The notes under the pieces: model-generated
The model's input: the letters and a program-made list of their open reading frames with translations, nothing else
What the model was told of the DNA's origin: nothing
The model's database searches: none
Shown: positions 47,701 through 57,905 of the stretch, in pieces
How the letters are laid out: each line of letters starts with the position of its first letter
Position numbering within the stretch: the stretch's first letter is position 1
Translations under genes and position numbers: made by a program
NCBI GenBank assembly: GCA_029948255.1
Contig: JALIZF010001484.1
Coordinates: 124,001-188,000, forward strand
Source of the DNA: Telmatactis stephensoni
Lineage: Eukaryota > Cnidaria > Anthozoa > Actiniaria > Isophelliidae
Length of the DNA stretch: 64,000 bases
Direction of reading: 5' to 3'

Positions 47701-49917
47701 GAACGTGGAATGTTTAGTAAATAAGTAGATTTCAACCGTCCTCGGCCAATTTACAACGGCAAACTCGACAACACAAACGTCCAACAATTTTTCTTTCATA
47801 ATTTACTTCGCTATGAGCCATCGTATATTGTAATTTTATGGGATACCGGACGCAAATTCAACTACTAACAAATACAAGAAAGCATAGATTTGGCGAAAAT
47901 AGAATAGGACACTTTTTCAGCCACGTTGTTGTCGACGTTGCCGTCGTACCATCTTAAACTCCCTAATGTGAGGTCACGGAAGCCATCTTGGATGCCGAAC
48001 CTGAACTGAAAAGATCCCTTATGAGCTTGGTCGTTCATCCTAAATGACATGGCTACACACATGGTTGACACCCAGAAATATAACTAAATACATTAATATT
48101 TACCTAAGCGACTGCCATCTTGAAAATAATAACTTTTAACCAATATTATGGGACGCCAAGGAAGCAACTGAGGGCATAAGTAGACTAGGCGCAAAACTGA
48201 AAAAGTCGATCGCTAAAAGTGCAGAAGGTATTTTTGGGTAGAGGCTGGTAACATAACAATTCTAAACTGATTTTTCATGCTGAATCCGAATATGACTGTT
48301 ACCAAGACGTATTCTGCAATCTTATACGTGTAAATGACGTATTTGTGAATTGCTACAGTCATTTCATATTAACGGCTTTTTCGTGTAATTCCAAAAGTTC
48401 CCAAACTTAAAACCAATTACCATAGCTGGAAAGAGCATATCAAAATCAGTAAAACTGTGAAGTTTGAAGGATATCAGTTGAAAAATCAAGGAGATACGAA
48501 TTTTCAACAAAAATCGAAATTTATTTGTCTCTTGCATAACTGTAAGTGTTTTCATACAAAATTTCGTTTTTTGAAACCAGGTATATGATTTTTCGAAATT
48601 TGGCCTAGTCTAAAGTGAGCTTTTGCCCTCTGGGCATCCCATAATATTGTTAAATTTAATCAATATTACATACAACCGTGTCGTAAAAAGGTCTTTCGAG
48701 GGATTTTGTTAACCGTTGCATCCTAATAGGTAGAGCAACATGACACCAGACGTGTTTCACTGAGTCAATGTTCGTATTCTTACCGAGTTATTGACACGAG
48801 CCCCAGCAATGGAAGTAATTAGAAGTATCGTCATATTAATTGTGTTCCAAAAGAGGTATGCAATACGCTTGACAAGTGAATCTTGGGCAAACGTTTGGAT
48901 GCAGACGTTGAGGTTGATAATCGTAAGTGGTATGCTTATAGCAAATAAATAGAGTCCAAGAGGGGACAGAATATCATCCAGGTAAGATAAGGTGTGGCAA
49001 AGTTTGACGTACTCTTTACGGAGGCTGGCTACGTTGATGTTTTTCTTCTCAGATATAGCTTTTGACGTCCTTTCAAAGACCTCGTTGAATCTATCTGTTA
49101 CAACATTAGACAAAGACACGTAGAAACATACTGGGAAAACCCAAACTCCAGATACAAAGTGATGCATTGATGAATAAACGTAAGCAAAAACATCTGAATT
49201 CGATTTGAGCCATTCCGAGTGTCCCAAAATTATTTCGCGGGTACTGTTGCGAATAAAATCATTGGGCAAATAAAAGGCAGATAAAATCATTATAGTATTC
49301 ATAATAATAGCCACCCATGTTATTATCACGGTAATCCTGATAATATGCTTGGCTTTAGATACGTTCTCAGCTCTTACCGAGGCAAGGGCTTTAAGAAACT
49401 TTTCCAACCGAGTCAATGGCATTGACTTTGTGCGATGGGAAGTAATTAACAGACATATGACTTGCTGGCCTGCACAAAGTATGAACCAGCCGAGTGGAAC
49501 GAAACGAGTTAGAATTTTAATGAAATCAGTTTCTGTCACTGTAATTCCAATTGAATAGCACAGAGCGAACCAGATATTACAAGCGATGTAGACGCAAAAA
49601 CAAAGGCCCAAAATGTAAGCCCATCGTCTTGATTTGGTGTGGCCATTATTGATCTGGGCTTCAATGTCAGTGCTGTTCTTTCTCATTTCTGTAGCAACAG
49701 AATTCGACTTTAAATGAACTGCTTGAAATACATTCCCATAAAGTAGTCCAAAGCACTTCATGGATAAAAACAGTGGATACAGCGTGGTTCTTTGCTTGTT
49801 CGCATCGAAGAGTTTCTCCTCTGGGATGATGCCATCGCTAGTAGCATTTGCATCGACATCAACGTCATTAGCTGCTTGGACATCCGTCGTTTCCGTACGC
49901 CGTTCTACGTTTCTCAT
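44797..49917 (-). CDS. GRL gene 3: gustatory-receptor-like seven-transmembrane protein
   Basis: The third array member. Coding exons are 48784-49917 (378 codons), 47509-47577 (23), 46967-47056 (30) and 44797-44847 (16 plus stop), giving 447 residues, all introns phase 0 with GT/AG borders. It is close to gene 1 (shared IIPEEKLFDANKQRTTLYPL) and more distant from gene 2. The six exon-1 hydrophobic segments are at matching positions. Exon 2 reads ALRLSEILYDIEISDLDSKG, exon 3 contains AGLTVGGLVTITKEMILT, and the last exon ends AYLTILIQFK. The start ATG follows an acceptor TTTCTTTAG, implying an unseen 5' exon. Introns 1 and 3 hold foldback elements, and a MITE supplies most of the near 3' UTR. 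No disabling lesion is seen. Ligand unknown. Confidence 0.87.
44888..45067. mobile_element. Foldback element in GRL gene 3 intron 3
   Basis: Arms ATATAAAACG..GTCTCTGTACTGTGATATAA..GGAAGATGTAGAG are inverted at CTCTACATCTTCC..TATCACAGTACAGAGAC..CGTTTTATAT. About 75 bp further right lies CAGCCAATCAGCGCGCGCG (45140-45158), as near two other hairpins in the window. Confidence 0.75.
45851..46273. mobile_element. Long-arm foldback element in GRL gene 3 intron 3
   Basis: Arms of about 140 bp: AGACCCATATTTTGTGAGAT..TCAAAATGCAAATTTGATGACG on the left, inverted on the right as CGTCATCACATTTGCATTTTGA..ATCTCAGAAACTATGGGTCT. The outermost CAAGCATAGTGAAGAT/ATCTTCACTATGCT pair is also clear. There is no coding sequence. 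Confidence 0.75.
47623..47966. mobile_element. MITE in GRL gene 3 intron 1
   Basis: Inverted ends TTAGGGAGTTTAAAATTGTA..CGACGGCAAC and GTTGCCGTCGTACCATCTTA..AACTCCCTAA. About 344 bp, non-coding. Confidence 0.75.
48100..48695. mobile_element. Foldback element in GRL gene 3 intron 1
   Basis: Left: AATATTATGGGACGCCAAGG..GAGGGCATAAGTAGACTAGGC (48148 onward). Right: GCCTAGTCTAAAGTGAGC..GGGCATCCCATAATATT, then AAAAAGGTCT. The ATGGGATGCC core and the AGACCTTTTTAC end relate it to the smaller element at 8008-8180. Confidence 0.65.
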
Positions 49918-50291
49918 GCTAAAGAAATCAAAACCATACTACATATAAAATATACCATACAGACTAGGAGCTACTGTTAAACTAGTTTGAGAAGGTCTGT
50001 AGCATTATAATACATATTCTTCTTTGTACTTGCCTGCCTCCTCCTCCTCTTCTTGTTCTTCTTTCTTTGATAATTTCGTTTGTATATACTTTAATTCAGG
50101 TCCTGTTTGACGTCTTCTGTAAAGCGAACTAGTTGTACTTTATCATGATTTGGGTCTTCCCGTTGATTTATGAACGTACTATTTGACTTCAAAACGACCA
50201 CACGGTCACATACACTCAGTTCTCACAGTGTTCCAGTGTTCACGTACTGAGAACACCTGTTTTCAGCTTATTCCAAAAAAGAAGAAGAAAA
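49918..50291 (-). promoter_or_regulatory. Upstream side of GRL gene 3
   Basis: Minus-strand acceptor TTTCTTTAG directly before the start codon. A CT-rich run lies at 50036-50070. The 5' exon and promoter are not identifiable by eye. Confidence 0.35.
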
Positions 50292-50790
50292 ATTATCAAC
50301 CTTGAAGGAAGTTGACAGTAAAGTCAATTTAATCTAAACTTTTTGAATTTGTACAGCAGGAATTTTTTACCAGTAGAACTTAACAGTAGAACTCATTAAT
50401 AACATAGCATGATAAATAACAGTTTTCTCTTACCACACACTTTGCAGTTTGTAAAGTCTGTCAACGCTGTACCAAAAACAACATGTATGTTGTGGTTTCA
50501 AGTAAACAATTGAAGATCTACCCTTCAATAGCAAAGTATATAGCGGTTCCATTTTTTCCCCTACTGGTCTAAATTCTAATTTTCATATATATGTTAGTTT
50601 GCTAGGTGCAGCGTTGACATCGTATTGAAATTGCAAGGTATGGCAGATAAGTTAAAGAAAACTGCAGTTCATCATGTTATGGTAGTGATGACAGTGTTTA
50701 CAAGTTCTGATAAAATAAAAGCCCTGCTGTGCAAATTCAAAATTTTTAATTAAATGAACTTTACTGTTGACTCCCTTCAAGGTTAATAAT
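50292..50790. mobile_element. Foldback element, about 500 bp, upstream of GRL gene 3
   Basis: Left arm ATTATCAACCTTGAAGGAAG..TTGACAGTAAAGT..TTTTTGAATTTG..CAGCAGG is inverted at CTGCTGTGCAAATTCAAAAT..ACTTTACTGTTGACTCCCTT..CAAGGTTAATAAT. Arms are about 65 bp; the interior is non-coding. Confidence 0.75.
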
Positions 50791-51699
50791 ACTGTTTTGA
50801 TGAAATACTATGAGAACAGGTGTGAGCTTCACATCGATATATATCAAACGCTTCTCGCTTAAAATCATTCCGAACTTTTTAGTTCCACTATTAGGTTTTT
50901 GTCATTGGGTTTTAAGGTTGGGTTTAGGGTTTTATTGTGTAACAAATATATGTATTTAGCTCATTTTTAGAGGGTTCAGCTGAAAGGAAGGTAGATTAAG
51001 AAAGTAAAACAATGTCCTAAATTTGCGAAGCCATTTAACAATTTCACACTACAACATACACAATATACGAAGGAACATTGCAGAATGCTTTGGATGTTTT
51101 TTTTTACGGTTAATAAAATATAATTGCGGAAAGTGTTCTCGAAATAATCAGATTTTTTTAAAATCTGCTTTTGTTTTATTTATTTATTTATTTTTCAAAT
51201 AATAGGTGTTGTTTACTGCTTGAATGAGGTGTTGATAATTAGAATCTGAGTGCAATTTTAAAGACGATTTCTAATAGACTTACCTTCCTTAAGAGATCAG
51301 ATATCCATCTTATCATTCAACTTCATTTCTTTTATTTTGAAACCATGTTGCTGTATGGTATTGATTACTTGGCGTTCATAATGTAATTCTGGAAAGACTG
51401 ATTTCTTCAGTGAATTTCCTTTAAAATCCCGTCATTTAAAATTGTTTGGCAGGTCAAAAACTGAGAAAAAAAGAGGGGGTCACTATATTGGTTAATCAGT
51501 TTTAACTGTATGCATTGTTTGATGAGTTGTAAATATGATTATAAGGGCATTATAGAAGACTAAGCAAATTTCTACCCAATGACGAAATGTGTACGGTGTC
51601 GTAAAAATGTGGAAATTTTACGGCAATTCCTTAAATGAATTTGTATTCTTATTTTCTAAATAAGTACTTTCTTAAATAGAAAGAAGAAGAAAAGAGAAA
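50791..51699. other. No gene recognised
   Basis: AT-rich sequence with TTTATTTA runs and no supportable exon or repeat pair. Confidence 0.35.
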
Positions 51700-52453
51700 A
51701 ACAAAAACAAACAAACAACAAACAAACAAACAAAAAAACAAAAAAACAGGGGGACGCCGTATTATTTCATCTGTTAGAGAAACACAAAAGAGAAAACAAT
51801 AGCATCAAAGGTCTCAATGAGACAACTCACGGATACAGTTAGCACACAAGCCAATTCCAAAAGGAAAAACTTATGCACCAAAGTAAATCCCGAAGGGGGA
51901 GAGGAGAGTGCAACTAAAATAAGGGGTTTTGAAAGCATTTGCATTCCCCCCAGTCAGGTATTCGATAATTATCTGGGTCCCGGGACACATAAATGTTAAG
52001 AAATGTCAAGCATGTTTGATCAATTTGTTTCCCAACCGTCGGGATTTAGACAAAGAAATTCAACTCTGGATCAAATCGCACCCTTTTTCCTGCACTCCCC
52101 CCCCCCTCTACAGCAATAACTCACAGCTACTCCTGCGGAGTATCTGTGAGTTAAAAACGAATACCAAATATCACCCATTTTAGCAGTTTCCTCGCCGGCT
52201 TTTTCGATAGATAAGACTAACTAAATTTAGAAGTTCGAGGCTAATTACCTACACTTTACAGTGTACAATGTCCTTGATTAAGATTGTTCCAGTATTTGGA
52301 TGACAAAATAGAATTTTTCTCTACCAAAGTTAGAGTTTCTACGTTTTCAATCACTCGCTTACTAGTTAGTGCCCAGACTCCCTACGATAAAACCATTACT
52401 CTTTAATAAAAGTGCGCTCAGAAGATGAGCAGTAAGAAGGGTCCAGAACTACC
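51700..52453. mobile_element. Partial copy of the 28906-29730 TTAA element
   Basis: Shares ordered blocks with 29380-29730: GGGGG(A/T)C(A/G)CCGTATTATTT, CCATTTTA..TTCTTGCCCGCTTTTTCGA-like sequence, TAGTGCCCAGACT, and the end AGAACTACC followed by TTAA (52454-52457). The left inverted end is not found, so this copy is truncated or badly decayed. Confidence 0.6.
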
Positions 52454-53194
52454 TTAAGGTTATTTTTCGTAACGGAAAATTGATGTTATCGCGTGCACAA
52501 ACAATGAAATTTGATTGTTTCCTATCTGCCTGCGTGTAAACATCAATATTCCATTGTTTGATAGCCCTGCGCGCTCGATATGGCGTCATCTTCCTGTTAC
52601 TAAAATAACATTGAACGTCAAGCACATCGCGAAGAAATCAATCTGCGAGTTTCTCTCTCTCTGTCAGTATTATGGTCTCTTGATCAAGGGCTCTATGACA
52701 AAGTCGGTGTGTTCATAATGTGTTCATAACCCACAGGCAGCCCAAGCTCATTATCTGACAACATTAAACAGTTCAAATACACGTAAATTCATGGAGTCGA
52801 AAATACGACTTTTGACGAATAAAATTACAGAATACAATAAAATGACATTCTATGTGCCTTGTAAAGTTATTTTGATGGTAAATAAAGCATTTTTTCACGG
52901 TTTTTTTTAAGATCTCCCTCCCCCTACTAAGAAGAGGGGAAGGCTGGAAGCTTCGCTGCCAACGAGCCCCAATCGTCTATACATTTCAAACTCAAAAAAT
53001 ACCTTCCGCTTGTCCAAATAACACCACCGCTCGTCCTCAACAGCACTGATAATTGATCTAACCACTGTGTAAATATCATTCTCCAACGACCACGTCTTAC
53101 GGAGAAAAAAATTATTTAGTTCGATTCTTCGATCTCCTACGAGGCTTGAAGCCAACGTCCACCGCCACTTTAACTCAACCGTTGTAATGGCCTC

Positions 53195-53358
53195 GCTTTG
53201 GAGTCGACACGGCAATGCCTCACCGGGAGACAGTCCGTTACACAACCTCGTTTTCAAGGAAACAAATCAGTACGCTCACCCACCCGAATGAGACGATTTG
53301 ATTCAGCGCATTGTTCTCACTCAGCCAATCAGATTGAAGGCTTCTGACAGGAAAAGTG
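53195..53358 (+). repeat. Left terminal inverted repeat
   Basis: Matches 62029-61864 inverted, including GAGACAGTCCGTTACACAAC, CTCACCCACCCGAATGAGA and AGCGCATTGTTCTCACTCAG. It contains CAGCCAATCAGA, a CCAAT-box-like motif about 120 bp upstream of the transposase ATG, and probably serves as promoter. Confidence 0.88.
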
Positions 53359-53456
53359 ATTCAAATTTTCTAAACATAGATTGGGTCGTCTGCAAGTATA
53401 TTACGATAAAAAAATAGTTCTAAGCTTGTTTTATTGCGATTTCTTGGTTTCAAATT

Positions 53457-56400
53457 ATGACTGAAAGTAACAATGTAGTGGATGAGCCAGCGGCAAAGAG
53501 AAGACTGGATTCATTCACAATATGGAAAATGTGGTAAGTTTACATGTAACTGACCGGTTCGATCGTGTTCTCAAAATGATTACTAGTATCTGTGACTCTT
53601 CAGATATGTTTTGCCAAATACCTTTGACTTTGTTTCAATAGTCCCTCAATTTCAATCGTACCTTTGTTAGGGTGATCGACAACTTCGAATACTGTGTTGG
53701 AAGTCGGACCGACGTCAAGGCGATATTGTTAGAGGCAAATGCCGAGAAGGAAAATGCAGCTCACCCACTAACGGCCTGTACCCTTGGTAAAATTGTCAGC
53801 CACGTTTGGGATGTTAAAGCTTGCAGAGTGCGTAAAGCATCAAATACGTTTTACACCTACAAAAACATAAAGCGGATTTCGCGAAAGCCATTGGAAAATG
53901 ACATGGTGGTCAACCTTGATTTCGTCGACAAAATGCCGTTGAATAATCGTTGGACAAAGATAAAAGACAATCCAAATCAGGCTTGTCTGATATACAATAC
54001 AAGATTTGAATTCCAAAATCGAAGAGTTGTCCGTGAAATCTGTTACAAATTAGAGGAAGCTACTGGTGAACTTGACATCCCCATCAAAAGTGGTCATTTT
54101 GTGGTGAACGAGCAGAATGCGGGGTTTGCCCTCACCGTAAAAGGAACTCCTAGAGAGCAAGCGGAAGCATTGATGACATTCATCGAATCCTCAAGATTTT
54201 GTACCGGGTTTTCCTCCAATGAAGACAATGTCAAAGGCTTATTTAGAGACCTGGGCGAAAACCCTTCTATGAAAGACGAAATTAGGATGTTTTCTTGGCA
54301 GTGTAGAATTTTTTCTCCGAACGGTGGTCTCTGCATGAATTGCAATGAACTACGTAGGCAATATCTTCAAAAAAGTAGACGTAAATCCACCAAAGAACTT
54401 CAGCAGCCATCCAAGTTCTGCAACAATCGATGCAGAGGATGTGCTAGATAAGTATCTCAACGAGAGACAAAGACGTGTAAATGCCGAAGCAAGAGAGAAG
54501 ACGCTAAGAGAAAAAATCCGCAACCAAACGATAAGTATGGAAAAAGAAGACCACAAAGATCTGTCTTCGATTTTAAAAGACATCGAAAAGGATGTACCAC
54601 CAGAATTGGAACTCCTCTGGGATGAACAGCTGAAAATCCTGAACACCAAGAGTTCCTTTCATATATTCACAGCTTATACAAACAGCATTGATGATATCAA
54701 CTTTGATCTTATTAACTCTAGGGTCATAAGAATGTGCCTTGATCTGTACTGTAAGAATCCTCACGTTCTAGATAGCTTGAGAAAATTTGTCTACTTACCA
54801 AGTCAGAGAACTATCAGGTACATGGAAACTTTTGTTTACCAATAAACCCAAGCTATTATTTTTTGTTCACATCTTAGACAGTAATAAAGATAGTGTAATT
54901 AACATTAAAAATACAGTGTCACATTCAACATCCTCCACCCTGCCTACCCTTCAACCAGACCCCACCCTTATAACCATTTCAACTCTAACAAAAAATATAT
55001 AAATTGGACAGGCATTATAAATCTAAGATTGAACAGAAGCTTGGCTGGAATCCTCAAGTTCTTAGTTGGTGCTTTGAGGAAGCAAAAAAAAAAAAGAGGT
55101 CTCAAAGAGCAAGATTTTTGTGGTGGCTTACTTCTGGATGAAATGAAAATCCAGGTATCATGCAAAAACTAAATTTATGTAATAATTATTATGTTGAAGA
55201 CCATTTACACTTTATCAATTCTGTAGATGAGAACTCCACAGACAAAGATTACTTTTAAAAGTATATCCATGAAATACAAATTACTAAATAGCACAAAATG
55301 ACACTAATTAAACAATATAAAATAGAATTAGCATAACATTGCACTATTTAGTATTACTAATATTTCATGAATATCTTAACTGTTAAGTACACTTGATCTA
55401 TTATGCATGGCCACATTTAATTAGCAAGTAATCAAGATGTGTACAATTAATCATTTGGCTCTATTTTCAGCAGTGATGGATCGAATCAGCAGTTTTCTCA
55501 AAGCTTTTATTATCATCATCATAATCAGTAACATTATTATTTTCTATATTGTCAGGAGAATCTTGAAGTGTCATATTCTCATGGCAAACACAAGTTGATT
55601 GGTTTTGTGGAATTAGGTGAAATTCATAATCACATGTCAGTCATATCAGGTAAGAGTTAATTGAAAATTCCAATATTGCAATAATTGGATTTATTTATTT
55701 GTTGAGTGATTTTATTTTCATTTAATAGGCAATACTGAACCAGAACGTCAATTGGCACAACATGTCCTCCAATTTATCTTTCTAAGTGATTGTGGGTTCA
55801 GGTTCCCTATTGCTCACTTCCCATCAGCTGACTGTTCATCAAGTGATTTGTATTTTCTGTTCTGGGAGGGTGTAAGGATGATGTATGAATACAATTTTAT
55901 GTAAGCAGAAAATAAATAAAACACATATTCATTCTCCTCATTGATTGATATAAATATAAAGAATTAACATTGTTTAATTATATATTCATCAAATATGACA
56001 TAAAAAGTTGTCTAAAATTACCTACCCCCACCCCCTCTTTCCAGTGTACATCTGCATTCACACAAAACTGAATATTAATTAAATTGTGGACACTCGATAG
56101 CATGGCAGGATGCAAACATCTTAGAATCAGAAGGAAGATGGCACCAGCGTAAATGGGCAGAGGCATGTTATATTTCAAAAAACAAGAACGCTATTTTTAA
56201 TAGAGACTCCGGCAGAAAACTGCCTGATAATTATATTCCTCTATTAAATTGTAAATAGTATAATTCTAGAACACAACCTTCGTGGTAGCTCGCGCTCGTT
56301 GTTGTTATTGTGAGCGCTCGAGGATAATGTTGTTAACGCCATAAGCGTGCGTGGATTTTGTAACGATTTTGTTGATTCCATTTACCCTGATGATGGGCCT

Positions 56401-57905
56401 TAGGCCCGAAAGCTTGGTAATAAAATTACTTATGGTTGATGAAACAAGATCAATGATATGAATATTAATTGTTGCTATGAAAATGGAACTTGCAATGTCC
56501 TTATATTTACAATAAATCACAATCAGTGTTATGTATAGTTTGACTTTAAAGGTTATAAAGCAGTCTCTATTCATTACTTTACATTGTTTTGAATTTGTTT
56601 TACAGTGTCTACTGGCCGGGTGTGTACTGGATGGCGCTGAAGTAAACAGGCAATTCATCAAACTTCACTTCAAGGAGTCTGATCCTGCTGATGTGAAATT
56701 CACCACCCACAACGTGCACACTGGTGAACCCATGGTGTTCATAGTTGATTGCTTAATTTGTAATACAAGCAGGGGATACATAATAAATATATAATATCAA
56801 TTGTGAAAAACAAAAACATTTTATAGTACTGAAACATTAAATATTTTCACTTTTTCAGCATAACGTCAAAAAAATAAGAAACAACCTGGAAAAAAACAAT
56901 GCAAATTGCAAACCAAGATGTCTGAAACTTGATGGAAAAAAGATCCTATGGAGTCAACTTTACAAAGCCTTTGAGTGGGATCAAGCCAACCACTCCCTAC
57001 CCCTTCATGAAAAGCTAACCTTGCAGCATTTTCAATTAGATGCAGCAACAAGAATGAGAAATAATCTAGCAGAAGATGTTTTGGACACTAAAATGTTATT
57101 TCTATTAGAGGTAATACATTGTTTTTTACTGTTTTCTCCCCTCAACTTGTTGATGCGATTCATGATATATTAAATCAGTTATGGACCTTTGATCAATGGA
57201 ACATTCAAACCTTACATGTAACATTATAGCAAATTATCATTATTAAAATCCCCTGAATTCAGCTATTGATCAGTTTTAAATTGGAACAAATATATCTTTT
57301 TTTTACCCTACTGCCACTCATCAGAATAGCTGCTTTAAAAAATAAATCAGAATCCTGCATCAGGTATATAATATTGTATTAATTCTTATAATTATAAGTG
57401 ATTGAAATTTTAAAAACTCCTTTTTTTCTTGCACAGGCCTACAGACGAGCCGTGGTCTTGAACAATGAAGATAAAACACAGCTAGATAGCACCATCAGAC
57501 TTCTGAAGCACACGTCATCAATGATCACATTCTTTTCAGAGAAACTATTTATAACCCACCACCGAGATCCCAGGTTAAAGCAGCTGGTAGATTTCTATAA
57601 CTTCTTCAAGGAATGGAAAGAAGAAGTTGGTAATAAGGACAAAATGTTCATCTCACAAAAACTTTGGCTTGTCTTGCAGTAAATGGCATTGGGGTTCATT
57701 GCTCTGGTCAGTGTCAAACTATCCAAATTCCCAAGTTCTGTGATAAAATCAGCAATAGTGAACTAAGATTGTGTTGAGAACCACTTTGGCCAAATAAGAG
57801 CTTGTAATGGTCAAAACAACAACCCAACCTACAAGCTACAACAATCTTGTCAGAACTCCATAATCTTTGGGCAAACTACCATCAGCAAGAAAAAGCAATG
57901 CAGGA
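53457..57905 (+). pseudogene. P-element-type transposase (multi-exon, decayed)
   Basis: Exons by splice borders: 53457-53533, 53671-54817, 55012-55154, 55556-55649, 55729-55900, 56606-about 56750, 56859-57110 and 57437-about 57905. The order matches the P transposase RNase H fold with its GTP-binding insertion domain: CMNCNELRRQ near the end of the N-terminal part; a coiled basic stretch (EREQ-like NERQRRVNAEAREKTLREK); LPSQRTIR; VGFVELGE-type GFVELGEIHNHM; QFIFLSDCGFRFPIAHFP; DGAEVNRQFIKLHF; HNVKKIRNNLEKNN, beginning the insertion domain; and VENHFGQIRACNGQNNNPTY at the C-terminus. Lesions: frameshift near 54424-54445, frameshift in a 12-A run near 55090, frameshift near 56606-56635, and in-frame stops at 57680 and 57764. 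No N-terminal THAP finger was recognised. Confidence in family is good; exon ends at 56750 and 57905 are approximate. Confidence 0.72.
56085..56450 (+). pseudogene. Penelope-like element 3' fragment in a transposase intron
   Basis: From about 56094 one frame reads SIAWQDANILESEGRWHQRK, WAEACYISKNKNAIFNRDSG, then LPDNYIPLLNCK and a stop. This is the usual C-terminal end after the GIY-YIG nuclease of Penelope-like elements (EAxxI..NRDxG). About 130 bp later, at 56387-56411, comes CTGATGA, the hairpin GGGCC-TTA-GGCCC, and GAAA, resembling a hammerhead ribozyme core, which Penelope-like elements are known to carry. The reverse transcriptase is absent. The fragment lies between transposase exons 55729-55900 and 56606, so it is a secondary insertion. 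Confidence 0.55.

Noticed and set aside
52907..53257. 116-codon minus-strand frame crossing the left end of the large transposon
   Set aside because: Half of it is terminal inverted repeat, and no family is recognised. It may be a clue that the element extends further left, but no matching sequence lies beyond the right repeat.
54366..54380. CAAAAAAG as a programmed -1 frameshift site in the transposase
   Set aside because: Residues downstream in the first frame (PSKFCNNR) still look family-like, so the frame change occurs later, near 54424-54445, and looks like a simple indel.
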